From assembly GCF_032164335.1 (NCBI RefSeq), contig NZ_CP134152.1, forward strand, positions 186,001 to 250,000: a stretch of DNA of 64,000 nucleotides. Direction: 5' to 3'. Below, one piece after another: positions 35,894-45,434 of this stretch. Source of the stretch: Winslowiella toletana (GTDB taxonomy: Bacteria; Pseudomonadota; Gammaproteobacteria; Enterobacterales; Enterobacteriaceae). The position numbers were made by a program, and so were the translations under genes. Position 1 is the stretch's first letter. Each line of letters starts with the position of its first letter. The notes below the pieces were generated by a model, which had not been told where the DNA came from, made no database searches, and saw nothing but the letters and a program-made list of their open reading frames with translations.

Positions 35894-37246
35894 TTAACGC
35901 ATGGTGACAAATTCTTCCGAACCAGTCGGATGGATAGCAACGGTATTGTCGAAGTCTTTCTTGGTTGCGCCCATTTTCAGCGCTACCGCGAAGCCCTGCA
36001 ACATTTCATCCATACCATAACCAATACCGTGAATGCCGACGATCTTTTCGTCTTTGCCGACGCACACCAGCTTCATACGGCAAGGCTGGCGATGCTGAGT
36101 CACCGCGGTGTACATGGCGGTAAACGACGATTTATAAACTTTGACTTCGTCGTCGCCATACTGTTCACGCGCTTGCGGTTCACTCAGGCCGACAGTACCA
36201 ATCGGTGGATGGCTGAATACCACGGTTGGCACATTGCTGTAATCCAGGTGCTCATCTGGCTTGTTATTAAACAGGCGCTCTGACAGACGACGACCAGCAG
36301 CAACGGCGACCGGTGTGAGCTCTACTGCGCCGGTGTTATCACCTACCGCATAGATCCCTTTGACGTTGGTATTCTGGAACTTATCGACGTTGATATAGCC
36401 TTTATCATTCAGCGCCACGCCAGTCACTTGCAGATTGAGGTTATCGGTCGCAGGCTCACGGCCAATCGCCCATACCAGACAATCAACGGTATGCTGTTTG
36501 CCATTTTCCAGCGTCAGCGTCAGGCTGCCATCGGCATTTTTCACAATCGCTTGCGGGATCGATTCGGTATGCAACGCCGGGCCTTCGGCGTTCATCACTT
36601 CGACCAGCGTATCCACAATCAGCGGATCAAAACTACGTAGTGGTGCGTGTTTACGCACGAACAGATGGGTTTCAGAACCCAGCGCGTTAAGCACACCGGC
36701 AATTTCTACCGCGATATAACCGGCACCCACTACCGCAGTGCGTTTTGGCAGAGCATCCAGCTCAAAGAAGCCATCGGAGTCGATACCGTGTTCCGCACCC
36801 GGAATATTCGGATGACTTGGGCGGCCACCGGTGGCGATTAGAATATGGTCTGCTGTAATGGTTTCACCGTTTACTTCCACGGTGTGCGCGTCAACAAAAC
36901 GGGCAAAACCTTTAATCACATCGACCTTGTTTTTGCCTAATACGTTGTCGTATGAGGCATGAATGCGGTCGATATAGGCGCTGCGGTTTTTAACCAGGAT
37001 ATCCCAGTTAAACTGGTTAACGGTGGTATCAAAACCATAATCCGGGCCATATTGATGGATAGCTTCGGCGATCTGAGCAGCGTGCCACATCACTTTCTTC
37101 GGCACGCAACCCACGTTGACGCAGGTGCCACCAAGATCTTTTGCTTCGATCAGCGCACATTTCTGTCCGTACATGGCCGCGCGGTTAATGGAGGCGATTC
37201 CGCCGCTGCCGCCACCGATTGCAAGGTAATCATAATGTCTGGTCAT
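35894..37246 (-). CDS. gor: Glutathione reductase
   Basis: 450 residues, as in E. coli. This FAD enzyme regenerates glutathione from its disulphide with NADPH in the cytoplasm. The FAD-binding GGGSGG (residues 11-16), the redox disulphide TCVNVGC (Cys42, Cys47) and the C-terminal [10 protein letters not shown] with the catalytic His are present. The frame is open 53 codons further upstream, but ATG at 37244-37246 gives the family start [13 protein letters not shown] and has GGAAC upstream. It is divergent from ribonuclease Z. Backbone gene next to the type III island. Confidence 0.97.
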   Translation of the reverse strand: MTRHYDYLAIGGGSGGIASINRAAMYGQKCALIEAKDLGGTCVNVGCVPKKVMWHAAQIAEAIHQYGPDYGFDTTVNQFNWDILVKNRSAYIDRIHASYDNVLGKNKVDVIKGFARFVDAHTVEVNGETITADHILIATGGRPSHPNIPGAEHGIDSDGFFELDALPKRTAVVGAGYIAVEIAGVLNALGSETHLFVRKHAPLRSFDPLIVDTLVEVMNAEGPALHTESIPQAIVKNADGSLTLTLENGKQHTVDCLVWAIGREPATDNLNLQVTGVALNDKGYINVDKFQNTNVKGIYAVGDNTGAVELTPVAVAAGRRLSERLFNNKPDEHLDYSNVPTVVFSHPPIGTVGLSEPQAREQYGDDEVKVYKSSFTAMYTAVTQHRQPCRMKLVCVGKDEKIVGIHGIGYGMDEMLQGFAVALKMGATKKDFDNTVAIHPTGSEEFVTMR

Positions 37247-37408
37247 CGAATCTGTTCCATAAGTTGAGTAGGAAATTGCCATAGAGTGTAACGCCACTCG
37301 CCGTATTGCCGCAAAGTTTGCGTCTATGGTTGTGATAGGGTAGGAATTAACTGGCTTAATATAGCCGATTCGATCTGCTGATTTAATGAGTAAAACTGGA
37401 ATCATTAC

Positions 37409-38326
37409 ATGGAACTGCTTTTCCTCGGCACCTGTGCCGGTACTCCCAGCCGGGAGCGAAATGTCACTTCAATCGCGCTGACGCTGGGCAACAGTGGCAG
37501 CGGAGGTTACTGGCTATTTGACTGCGGTGAGGGCACGCAGCATCAGATGATGCGCAGCCCGTTAAAGCCGGGGAAAATGGAAAAAATCTTTATCACTCAC
37601 CTGCATGGCGATCATATTTTTGGTTTGCCGGGTCTACTGACCAGCCGTTCAATGGGCGGCGTAACTGAGCCTTTGACCATTTATGGCCCGGTGGGGATTA
37701 AGGCTTTTGTCGACACCACGCTGAGCCTCAGCGCTTCTTATGTCACTTTTCCGCTGGAGATTATCGAGATTAGCGCCGGAGAAGTGTGTGATGACGGCCA
37801 GATACGTGTTACTGCATGGCCGATGTCACATGTGATTGAGTGTTATGGATACCGTATTGAACAACATGATAAACCGGGTGTGCTGGATGCCGCGCGTTTA
37901 AAAGCGGATGGTATTCCGGCTGGCAACTGGTTCCAGCGCCTGAAGCGTGGCGAAACCGTGGTGCTGGAAGACGGGCGCCAAGTTTGCGGATGGGATTATC
38001 TTGGTCCCTCAATTAAAGGTAAATCGCTGGCGATATTCGGTGATACTGGGCCAACGCCGGTAGCCAGCGAACTGGCGGCAAATGTTGATGTGATGGTGCA
38101 TGAAACCACCCTGGAGGCTTCGATGGCGGAAAAAGCCAACGGACGCGGTCATTCGACTACCGTTCAGGCAGCAAACGCGGCAAAACTGGCGGGGGCGAAG
38201 CGGCTGATTGCTACGCATTTCAGTGCACGCTACGGCTTTGCCGACAGTGAAAGGTTGCTGGCAGAGTGCCGGGCGATTTTTCCTGCCACTGAGCTGGCGA
38301 GAGATTTTGCGGTGTTTAAAGTGTAA
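37409..38326 (+). CDS. rbn: Ribonuclease Z / RNase BN
   Basis: 305 residues, the E. coli length. A metallo-beta-lactamase fold nuclease that trims tRNA 3' ends. The zinc motif THLHGDH lies near residues 62-68, and GDTGPTP and VHETTLE carry further metal ligands. In E. coli rbn is far from gor; here it is transcribed divergently from gor, so the pair is a local arrangement. No disruption. Confidence 0.93.
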   Translation: MELLFLGTCAGTPSRERNVTSIALTLGNSGSGGYWLFDCGEGTQHQMMRSPLKPGKMEKIFITHLHGDHIFGLPGLLTSRSMGGVTEPLTIYGPVGIKAFVDTTLSLSASYVTFPLEIIEISAGEVCDDGQIRVTAWPMSHVIECYGYRIEQHDKPGVLDAARLKADGIPAGNWFQRLKRGETVVLEDGRQVCGWDYLGPSIKGKSLAIFGDTGPTPVASELAANVDVMVHETTLEASMAEKANGRGHSTTVQAANAAKLAGAKRLIATHFSARYGFADSERLLAECRAIFPATELARDFAVFKV

Positions 38327-38741
38327 CGGTTAGCGGCCAATCCGTTTATCTGGTTGATCCATAAGGTTCAAACCGGCTGAGCGGATTAGGGAAAGATAGT
38401 TTTAGCCCGCTCTTCAGGATCTTGCTTGTTAAAATGCCGATCTTTGGGATAGTACTGTCAGTCTCGGTTATAATCGACGTTTATTTTACATTACTGTTCA
38501 TAAGGCATTCGAACTTGTAAAATTGTTGTGGCGTCTTATATAACGGTCTGGTACATGGCGGGTTCGTCCTGTTAAACACTCCCGGCTTAACCCCAGCCCA
38601 GTGCCTTATCGGCGAGGTGATCAACCCGCGCCAGCGGGCTACAGAATTCATTCGGATCGTAAAGCTGGGATATTTTAAACATACACCTGACTTATTATTA
38701 AATTAAGTGTCACTAATATTTCCAGCTTCAAATATCAACCT
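38327..38741. other. Gene-poor gap with a short coding-like remnant
   Basis: 415 bases between ribonuclease Z and the immunity-like gene. No RNA gene, terminator or repeat was recognised. On the minus strand 38587-38682 reads a 31-residue frame (starting MFKISQLYDPNEF, ending DKALGWG) that looks coding but stops early. The following bases also translate into broken protein-like pieces, so this may be a decayed part of the neighbouring type VI/toxin module. Confidence 0.35.
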
Positions 38742-39167
38742 CTATTTCAATATTTTGAAAAGACCAGTTTTAATACCTGATTTAAAGAAATCCTCCAGCT
38801 CAGAAATGGTTATTTCTACAGGGGATTCAACTATACTTACTTCAGCAGGCCAACTGCCTGGCAAGTCAAGAACAAAAAAATAACAGTCAAATCCCAAGCC
38901 AACTCTTCCTTTTAAAAATTTGAATAACTTATCTCTAACTCTTTGAGCAACAGATACTAACCGTGTCGGTTTATTAAAAATATAAAATAATGTTGCATCC
39001 ATTCTGGAGGATAAAATACTGCTCTCAACGTTAGCTCCTTTATACATAACAGACACCGTGCCTTCTGAAATCTCACCATCAATGGAGTAAACGTTAATAT
39101 CCTTACACTGATCATGGTGCGTTCCATTTTTAGAACGTTGTTCAAAATATAATATAAAATAGCTCAT
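38742..39167 (-). CDS. Hypothetical protein, presumed immunity protein of the adjacent toxin tip
   Basis: 141 residues, not recognised. It begins on the base after the stop of the toxin-tip frame (TAA ATG), the arrangement usual for contact-dependent or type VI toxin/immunity pairs. It is AT-rich compared with the backbone genes, as immunity genes often are. No signal peptide or membrane helix is evident, so it would act in the cytoplasm. The immunity role is inferred from position only. Confidence 0.55.
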   Translation of the reverse strand: MSYFILYFEQRSKNGTHHDQCKDINVYSIDGEISEGTVSVMYKGANVESSILSSRMDATLFYIFNKPTRLVSVAQRVRDKLFKFLKGRVGLGFDCYFFVLDLPGSWPAEVSIVESPVEITISELEDFFKSGIKTGLFKILK

Positions 39168-39669
39168 TTAATCTTGCCCATAAAAAATATGCCCGTGGTT
39201 ACTAAGATGTTGATTTGGATGCGCATGAGGTAATCGGCCTGCTGTTGATCCTGTTAATGGATTAACGTGAGGTGCATGCATCATGGGTTTACCGTGTTCA
39301 ACAGCTCTGGCAATAGCTCTTGCTTCTTGTTTTGTAGAAACTAAAACATCTTCCCCATTACGTACACGCCTTATCACTTCCACCGGCAATTGCGGCGGAG
39401 CGACCGTTGATAAATACGTCTGGCGAGCCGCTACGAATGGTGCCCCTTTTACGCACTCTGCCCCTGCCGTTCTCACTCATTTCGCTACGTGCAGACTCGG
39501 CGGCCTCAACGGCCAGATAGCCAACCGCCAGGCTGGCGGCAACCAGTAGTGCTCCGGCTGCAATGCCACCGGCTGTTGCGATCAGGCCACCGACCAGTGT
39601 GCCAGCCAGCATCCCAGCCAGCGCATCTGAGTGGCCGATATCGTCCCCGATACGTGCTGCTTCATACAT
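39168..39669 (-). pseudogene. PAAR-domain gene joined out of frame to a polymorphic toxin C-terminal tip
   Basis: The frame from ATG 39667-39669 encodes a PAAR-type N-terminus with a hydrophobic glycine/alanine segment (DALAGMLAGTLVGGLIATAG) and SGSPDVFINGRSAAIAGG, then runs into TAA at 39358-39360. The neighbouring frame continues as EVIRRVRNGEDVLVSTKQEA and ends HLSNHGHIFYGQD at 39168, which reads like a toxin tip. The second half of the PAAR repeat and any linker are missing, so a deletion or recombination seems to have fused the two parts out of frame. PAAR proteins cap the type VI spike and carry toxins into neighbours. The toxin family is not identified. Confidence 0.75.
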
Positions 39670-39686
39670 AGCAACAATCCCTGTTG

Positions 39687-40124
39687 TTAACGATGGAAAG
39701 CAAAGCTGCCAAGCAGGCTGCTGAACAGCTGAGTGTCAGAATCATTTAGCGGATTGGATTTGCTTAGGGTAAACACCAGCAGCTGCGTCTGCCCGACAGC
39801 AAATATCGCCTGTTGCTGCCAGATTCAGCGGCTATCGTAGCGATAGTTTGTGAGCGCACACTCACCAGGTAACAGTTGATCGCCCAGCCAGACGGGCTGG
39901 CGTTCCTGCAGTTTCCAGTCGGTCAGTTGCTGATTCAGCAGTAATAGCTGGCGATCGATATAGGCTGCCGCCGTCTCGCCGTCAGCCAAAATATCGCGGG
40001 AGATATTAACGCCCGGCGCGGCGGGTTGTTCAGAGATAAAAACATTTACCGTCCGGTCCTGATAACCTTCCGGCAGAATCACGCTACCGTGATTAAAGCG
40101 GCAATATTGTGGCGTGGTTTTCAT
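39687..40124 (-). pseudogene. DcrB/DUF1795-like type VI-associated gene interrupted by an in-frame TGA
   Basis: The frame from ATG 40122-40124 (MKTTPQYCRFNHGSVILPEG) stops at TGA 39825-39827 after 99 residues. Reading through it, the same frame continues IWQQQAIFAVGQTQLLVFTL and ends at TAA 39687-39689, giving the usual length of about 145 residues. DcrB-like proteins of this kind commonly precede PAAR effectors in type VI modules and are thought to help load them. A single change (for example CGA to TGA) would explain the stop. The PAAR remnant starts 18 bases downstream, consistent with one decayed operon. Confidence 0.8.
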
Positions 40125-40233
40125 TGCGCAGCATCCTTGTGCTCCTGACAGGTAAAGCCCCTGAAAGATTACGCAAAATTACTATTTTTAACGGGCGGAA
40201 GTTTCGAGCGGGATCGAATAACGGGCAAAAAAA

Positions 40234-40258
40234 ATCCGCCAGCAGCGTGCTGGCGGAT
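40234..40258 (-). terminator. rlmJ terminator
   Basis: An 11-bp stem (ATCCGCCAGCA / TGCTGGCGGAT) with loop GCG. The A-run at 40227-40234 gives a U-run on the minus strand just after the rlmJ stop. Confidence 0.85.
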
Positions 40259-40286
40259 GCTTATCGATTCAAACCGTGGTCAGTGA

Positions 40287-41129
40287 TTATTCCGGGACAA
40301 GCATATTGACGCTGGTATGGCCGGTGCCGGCAGGAACCAGCGTTTTATGCAACCACGGCAGCAGGTCGCGCATCTGCTTTTCCAGTTTCCACGGTGGGTT
40401 AATCACGATCATTCCGGAAGCGGTCATGCCGCGCTGATCGCTGTCCGGACGCACCGCCAGTTCAATCTGCAGAATATTACGAATGCCAGTGGCTTCCAGA
40501 TCCTTACACATACGCTTAATTTGCTGGCGTAGTACCACCGGATACCACAGGGCGAACACGCCGGTACCAAAACGTTTGTGGCCTTCCTGGATGCCTTTAA
40601 CCACGTCCTGATAGTCAGTTTTCAGCTCATAAGGAGGATCGATTAAAATCAGGCCACGGCGTGAGTGCGGTGGCAACTTCGATTTCAGCTGCTGATAACC
40701 ATCGGCCTTTTCAGTGCGCGCGCGGTTATCTTTCAGAAACTCATTGCGCAGCATTGGAAAATCACTGGAGTGCAGTTCCGTCATCTGCAGTTTGTCATCT
40801 TCACGCAGCAGGTGGCGGGCAATCAGCGGCGAACCCGGATAAAAACGCAGGTTACCGTTTTTATTCAGCGCTTTTACCGCATCGATATAAGGCAGCAGCG
40901 TTTCCGGCAGATCGTCCTGTTGCCAGATGCGCGCAATGCCTTCCAGATATTCGCCGGTGCGCTCTGCATGCTCACCGCTCAGCTGATAGCGTCCGGCACC
41001 CGCATGGGTGTCGAGATAGAGAAAAGGTTTCTCTTTCTCTTTCAGTGCTTCGATGATCAGACTTTGTACGGTGTGCTTAAGAACGTCAGCATGGTTGCCG
41101 GCGTGAAAACTGTGGCGATAACTCAACAT
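40287..41129 (-). CDS. rlmJ: 23S rRNA adenine-2030 N6-methyltransferase
   Basis: 280 residues (E. coli 280). It methylates A2030 of 23S rRNA using S-adenosylmethionine. The N-terminus MLSYRHSFHAGNHADVLKH is typical, and the catalytic motif IV is LIDPPYE. In E. coli it adjoins gor; here ribonuclease Z and the type VI remnant separate the two. It is divergent from prlC across 261 bases. Confidence 0.96.
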   Translation of the reverse strand: MLSYRHSFHAGNHADVLKHTVQSLIIEALKEKEKPFLYLDTHAGAGRYQLSGEHAERTGEYLEGIARIWQQDDLPETLLPYIDAVKALNKNGNLRFYPGSPLIARHLLREDDKLQMTELHSSDFPMLRNEFLKDNRARTEKADGYQQLKSKLPPHSRRGLILIDPPYELKTDYQDVVKGIQEGHKRFGTGVFALWYPVVLRQQIKRMCKDLEATGIRNILQIELAVRPDSDQRGMTASGMIVINPPWKLEKQMRDLLPWLHKTLVPAGTGHTSVNMLVPE

Positions 41130-41390
41130 AACTTTGGTGATATCCGGTGCGTTCCTGACGAAGCAGGAGAGGGGCGATAGCTGCGCAGACGATGCGGGCG
41201 CGTATATGGCGATAGTATACCTGGAAGAGAGAAAAATTGCTGAAAAGTCGACAGGGGTTTTTTATCAGGCTGCTTATGTTGTCGCCAACTCGACCGACGA
41301 CCATTGATTTTCGCTACACTTAACCGCATGTTAATCAGATTGCCAGATTGCGCGCAAAGCAGCGCCACTCACAACCATAAGGACTGCGCT

Positions 41391-43433
41391 ATGACCAATC
41401 CGTTACTTTCTTCTTTTACGCTTCCTCCTTTTTCCGCAATCAAACCAGAACACGTTGTGCCAGCCGTTCAGGCGGCACTTGATGATTGCCGTGCAGCGGT
41501 AGAGAAAACCGTTGCTCAGGGCGCGCCTTACACCTGGGATAATCTTTGCCAGCCGCTGGCCGAAGTGGACGATCGCCTTGGTCGCCTGTTCTCGCCGGTC
41601 AGCCATCTGAATTCCGTTAAAAACAGCCCGGAACTGCGTCAGGCCTATGAGCAGACGCTGCCGCTGCTGTCCGAGTACAGCACCTGGGTTGGCCAGCATG
41701 AAGGCCTGTATCAGGCTTATCGCGATTTGAAAGAGGGCGACAGCTATGCTGCGCTCAGCCAGCCGCAGCAAAAAGCAGTGGATAATGCACTGCGCGATTT
41801 TGAGCTGTCAGGTATCGGCTTGTCGAAAGAGAAGCAAAAACGCTATGGCGAAATCGCTGCGCGCCTGTCTGAGCTGGGTTCGACCTACAGCAATAACGTG
41901 CTGGATGCCACCATGGGCTGGAGCAAGTTGATCACCGACGAAGCGGAGCTCTCCGGTATGCCGGAAAGCGCGCTGGCGGCAGCAAAAGCACAGGCCGAAG
42001 CCAAAGAACAACAGGGCTGGTTGCTGACGCTGGATATTCCCAGCTACCTGCCGGTAATGACCTATTGCGATAACCAGGCGCTACGTGAAGAGATGTATCG
42101 TGCTTACTCGACGCGTGCTTCCGATCAGGGGCCGAATGCCGGTAAGTGGGATAACAGCGAAGTGATGGCGGAAGAGCTGGCGCTGCGTCATGAGCTGGCA
42201 CAGCTGCTCGGCTTTGACTCCTATGCCGATAAATCGCTGGCGACCAAAATGGCGGAAAACCCGGCGCAGGTGACGGAGTTTCTGACCGATCTGGCGAAAC
42301 GCGCGCGTCCTCAGGCCGAGCAGGAGCTGGCACAACTGCGGGCTTTTGCCGAGCAACAGCACGGTATCAGCGAACTGCAGCCGTGGGATCTGACTTACTA
42401 CGGTGAGAAGCAGAAACAGCATCTGTATGCCATCAGCGACGAGCAGCTGCGCCCGTACTTCCCGGAAGAGCGCGCGGTAAACGGTCTGTTTGAAGTGGTA
42501 AAACGCATCTACGGCATTACGGCGAAAGAGCGTAAAGATGTCGATGTCTGGCACGACGATGTGCGTTTCTTCGATCTGTTCGATGAGAGCGGCGAACTGC
42601 GCGGCAGTTTCTATCTTGATCTCTATGCGCGCGAGCACAAACGCGGCGGTGCATGGATGGACGACTGCGTTGGCATGATGCGTAAAGCGGATGGCACGCT
42701 GCAAAAACCGGTCGCTTATCTGACCTGTAACTTTAACCGTCCGGTGAGTGGCAAACCTGCGCTGTTTACCCATGACGAAGTCACCACGCTGTTCCACGAG
42801 TTTGGTCACGGCCTGCATCATATGCTGACGCGCATTGAAACGCCGGGAGTGTCAGGTATCAGCGGTGTGCCATGGGATGCAGTCGAGCTGCCAAGCCAGT
42901 TTATGGAAAACTGGTGCTGGGAGCCGGAAGCGCTGGCGTTTATCTCCGGTCATTACGAAACCGGCGAGCCGCTACCGCAGGAGCTGCTGGACAAAATGCT
43001 GGCGGCGAAGAACTACCAGGCGGCGCTGTTTATTCTGCGTCAGCTGGAGTTTGGCCTGTTTGATTTCCGCCTGCATGCTGAATTCGATCCGGCACAGGGC
43101 GCGCAAATCCTGACCATGCTGGCAGAAATTAAAAAGCTGGTGGCGGTAGTACCAAGCCCGTCATGGGGCCGTTTCCCGCACGCCTTCAGCCATATCTTTG
43201 CCGGTGGTTATGCGGCCGGTTACTACAGCTATCTGTGGGCTGACGTGCTGGCGGCGGATGCGTATTCGCGTTTTGAAGAAGAGGGTATTTTCAATCGCGA
43301 AACCGGTCAGTCGTTCCTTGATAACATCCTGACGCGCGGCGGTTCTGAAGAACCAATGGAGCTGTTTAAACGCTTCCGTGGCCGTGAGCCGCAGCTCGAC
43401 GCGATGCTGGATCATTACGGCATTAAGGGATAA
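41391..43433 (+). CDS. prlC: Oligopeptidase A
   Basis: 680 residues, as in E. coli. A cytoplasmic M3-family zinc peptidase that clears short peptides, including signal peptide fragments. The zinc motif HEFGH starts at residue 469. The frame is open 29 codons upstream, but ATG 41391 gives the known start [14 protein letters not shown] with AAGGA 10 bases before it. It is followed by rsmJ after eight bases, so the two are co-transcribed. Confidence 0.97.
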   Translation: MTNPLLSSFTLPPFSAIKPEHVVPAVQAALDDCRAAVEKTVAQGAPYTWDNLCQPLAEVDDRLGRLFSPVSHLNSVKNSPELRQAYEQTLPLLSEYSTWVGQHEGLYQAYRDLKEGDSYAALSQPQQKAVDNALRDFELSGIGLSKEKQKRYGEIAARLSELGSTYSNNVLDATMGWSKLITDEAELSGMPESALAAAKAQAEAKEQQGWLLTLDIPSYLPVMTYCDNQALREEMYRAYSTRASDQGPNAGKWDNSEVMAEELALRHELAQLLGFDSYADKSLATKMAENPAQVTEFLTDLAKRARPQAEQELAQLRAFAEQQHGISELQPWDLTYYGEKQKQHLYAISDEQLRPYFPEERAVNGLFEVVKRIYGITAKERKDVDVWHDDVRFFDLFDESGELRGSFYLDLYAREHKRGGAWMDDCVGMMRKADGTLQKPVAYLTCNFNRPVSGKPALFTHDEVTTLFHEFGHGLHHMLTRIETPGVSGISGVPWDAVELPSQFMENWCWEPEALAFISGHYETGEPLPQELLDKMLAAKNYQAALFILRQLEFGLFDFRLHAEFDPAQGAQILTMLAEIKKLVAVVPSPSWGRFPHAFSHIFAGGYAAGYYSYLWADVLAADAYSRFEEEGIFNRETGQSFLDNILTRGGSEEPMELFKRFRGREPQLDAMLDHYGIKG

Positions 43434-43441
43434 CGCCGCGC

Positions 43442-44191
43442 GTGAAGATCTGTTTAATCAATGAGTCAGGCGCCGATAACGGCGCCTTATCTGTTTTAGC
43501 GCAGCGCTGGCAGTTAGAGCATGACGACGAGGCGCTGATGGCGCTGGTGATGACGCCGCAGCATCTTGAGCTGCGCAAACGCGATGAGCCGAAGCTGGGC
43601 GGTATCTTTGTCGATTTCGTCGGCGGCGCGATGGCGCATCGTCGTAAATTTGGTGGCGGGCGCGGCGAAGCGGTTGCCAAAGCGGTCGGTATCAAAAGTG
43701 GCTATCTGCCGGACGTGGTGGATGCCACTGCCGGATTAGGCCGCGATGCATTTGTGCTGGCGTCAGTGGGTTGCCATGTGCGGATGCTGGAGCGTAATCC
43801 GGTGGTAGCGGCACTGCTGGATGATGGCCTGCAACGTGGCTATCAGGATGCGGAGATTGGCGGCTGGCTGCGTGAGCGTCTGACGTTATTACATGCTTCG
43901 AGCCTGACGGCGCTGACCGATATTACGCCGCCGCCTGATGTGGTTTATCTTGATCCGATGTATCCGCACAAGCAGAAAAGTGCGCTGGTAAAGAAAGAGA
44001 TGCGGGTATTTCAGACTCTGGTCGGTGCCGATGAAGACGCGGATGGCCTGCTGGAACCGGCTCGTTTACTGGCGAAGAAACGCGTGGTGGTGAAGCGCCC
44101 TGACTATGCGCCGCCGTTGGCAGAAGTGGTCACGCAATCTGCGGTGACTACCAAAAGCCACCGCTTTGATATTTATCCCCCGCTGGCGTAA
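43442..44191 (+). CDS. rsmJ: 16S rRNA guanine-1516 N2-methyltransferase
   Basis: 249 residues (E. coli 250). It modifies G1516 of 16S rRNA with S-adenosylmethionine. [15 protein letters not shown] is the cofactor loop, and [19 protein letters not shown] carries the catalytic motif. The start is GTG at 43442. In E. coli dtpB lies between this gene and uspA; here they are direct neighbours. Confidence 0.96.
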   Translation: MKICLINESGADNGALSVLAQRWQLEHDDEALMALVMTPQHLELRKRDEPKLGGIFVDFVGGAMAHRRKFGGGRGEAVAKAVGIKSGYLPDVVDATAGLGRDAFVLASVGCHVRMLERNPVVAALLDDGLQRGYQDAEIGGWLRERLTLLHASSLTALTDITPPPDVVYLDPMYPHKQKSALVKKEMRVFQTLVGADEDADGLLEPARLLAKKRVVVKRPDYAPPLAEVVTQSAVTTKSHRFDIYPPLA

Positions 44192-44196
44192 TTCCG

Positions 44197-44219
44197 CTTC
44201 CCCCACCCTCTGGGGGAAG
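44197..44219. terminator. Hairpin between convergent rsmJ and uspA
   Basis: Stem CTTCCCCCA / TGGGGGAAG with loop CCCTC lies in the short gap between the two stops. No U-run follows, so it is a stem-loop that may end transcription weakly on both strands. Confidence 0.5.
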
Positions 44220-44238
44220 ACCGGAATCAGCGTGGTAA

Positions 44239-44679
44239 TTACTCGTCGTCTTCCTCATCGCGCAGTGGCACGATCAGCATATCAATGTGGACGGTGTTAA
44301 TCAGCTGGCGTGCGGATGACATCAGCTTGCTCCAGAAATCCTGGTGATGTCCGCAAACCACTAAATCCACATCGTATTTTTTAATCGCATCAACCAGCAC
44401 CTGGCCCAAATCACCGCTACCGCTCAGCGTTTCGCTGATGGTGTAACCGGCGCTCTGCGAAAGTTCGGTCAGCGCGCTGTGGGTCTCTTCGGAGATGCGT
44501 TTCTGCATATCACCGAGATTGACATCAATCAGCCCGGTATAGAGATCGGAATAGTTTACGTCAACATGAATCAGTGACACTTTGGCGTCATAAGGGCGTG
44601 CCAGCGAGACTGCCTTTTCGACCAGTAGTTTACTTTCCGGGGAAAGATCTACTGCTATCAGAATATGTTTATAAGCCAT
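44239..44679 (-). CDS. uspA: Universal stress protein A
   Basis: 146 residues (E. coli 144). A cytoplasmic dimer induced on growth arrest. The family start [20 protein letters not shown] and the segment [19 protein letters not shown] are present. The last residues (DEEDDE) are more acidic than in E. coli. A TATACT at 44750-44755 on the minus strand could be its -10 element. Confidence 0.97.
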   Translation of the reverse strand: MAYKHILIAVDLSPESKLLVEKAVSLARPYDAKVSLIHVDVNYSDLYTGLIDVNLGDMQKRISEETHSALTELSQSAGYTISETLSGSGDLGQVLVDAIKKYDVDLVVCGHHQDFWSKLMSSARQLINTVHIDMLIVPLRDEEDDE

Positions 44680-45036
44680 TATTAAACTCCTTCCATTAGA
44701 TGCCTGCCATGAGGCGCATGTGCTGCCCGCATCACTTTGTTATACCTTGAGTATAGCGCTAATTGTTAACAGATGTTGTTGCCAGACGCATCCTTTGCGA
44801 TAGCGATCAATGTGAAATTTTTTCCATTTTGTCGTAAGCGGTGAAACATCGCTGGAAAAAAATTGAGCATATCTCCTACACTGAAGTATGACGGTCTCAA
44901 CATCGCTTGATGGTCGCCATCTTCTTTTATAAAAAACAATTCGGTCCGGTTCAATAATGGTTGGCAATAAGTTGTGGGGCGTGTTCAGCGTGACCCGTTG
45001 AAAACTGTCCCTGCGGTAATTAGCCGGGAGGGGATC
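44680..45036. promoter_or_regulatory. Divergent uspA-uspB regulatory region
   Basis: 357 bases without a gene. TATACT (minus strand, 44750-44755) is a possible uspA -10. CTACACT at 44876-44882 on the plus strand resembles the extended -10 of stationary-phase sigma S promoters; E. coli uspB is sigma-S dependent. The uspB ribosome site GGGAGGGG lies at 45026-45033. Confidence 0.45.
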
Positions 45037-45372
45037 ATGATCAGCACCATCGCATTGTTTTGGGCGTTATGTGTGGTTTGTTTAGTGAATATGGCGCGGT
45101 ATTACTCTTCTCTGCGTGCGCTGCTGGTGGTGCTGCGCGGCTGTGACCCATTACTTTATCAATACGTTGATGGCGCAGGCTTCTTTACCTCGCATGGACA
45201 GCCGAGTAAGCAGGTGCGGCTGGTGCGCTATATCTGGGCGGAGCGTTATCGCGATCATCATGACGATGAGTTTATTCGCCGCTGCCAGCGGCTGCGTGGG
45301 CAGTTTATTTTGACCAGCGCGCTCTGTGGGCTGGTGGTGCTCAGCCTGGTAGGATTAGCAATCTGGCACTGA
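45037..45372 (+). CDS. uspB: Universal stress protein B
   Basis: 111 residues, an inner-membrane protein with a helix at each end ([13 protein letters not shown] and [16 protein letters not shown]). It is linked in E. coli to ethanol resistance in stationary phase; mechanism unknown. The frame extends upstream to 44974, but ATG 45037 has GGGAGGGG directly before it and gives the family start [11 protein letters not shown]. Confidence 0.93.
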   Translation: MISTIALFWALCVVCLVNMARYYSSLRALLVVLRGCDPLLYQYVDGAGFFTSHGQPSKQVRLVRYIWAERYRDHHDDEFIRRCQRLRGQFILTSALCGLVVLSLVGLAIWH

Positions 45373-45392
45373 ATGCCGGGACTGAAATGAAA

Positions 45393-45421
45393 AAGGGCGG
45401 CAGTTAATCACTGCCGCCCTT
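45393..45421. terminator. Bidirectional terminator between uspB and pitA
   Basis: A perfect 12-bp stem (AAGGGCGGCAGT / ACTGCCGCCCTT) with loop TAATC between the convergent stops. A-rich sequence lies on its left, giving U residues for pitA transcripts. Confidence 0.85.
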
Positions 45422-45434
45422 AAAGACACTGCTA

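Noticed and set aside
35894-37405. 503-codon form of Gor with an N-terminal extension
   Set aside because: The extension has no targeting signal and the internal ATG has a ribosome site and the conserved start.
39825-39827. TGA read as selenocysteine in the DcrB-like gene
   Set aside because: No selenoprotein is known in this family and no stem-loop of the bacterial type was seen directly after the codon; a nonsense change is simpler.
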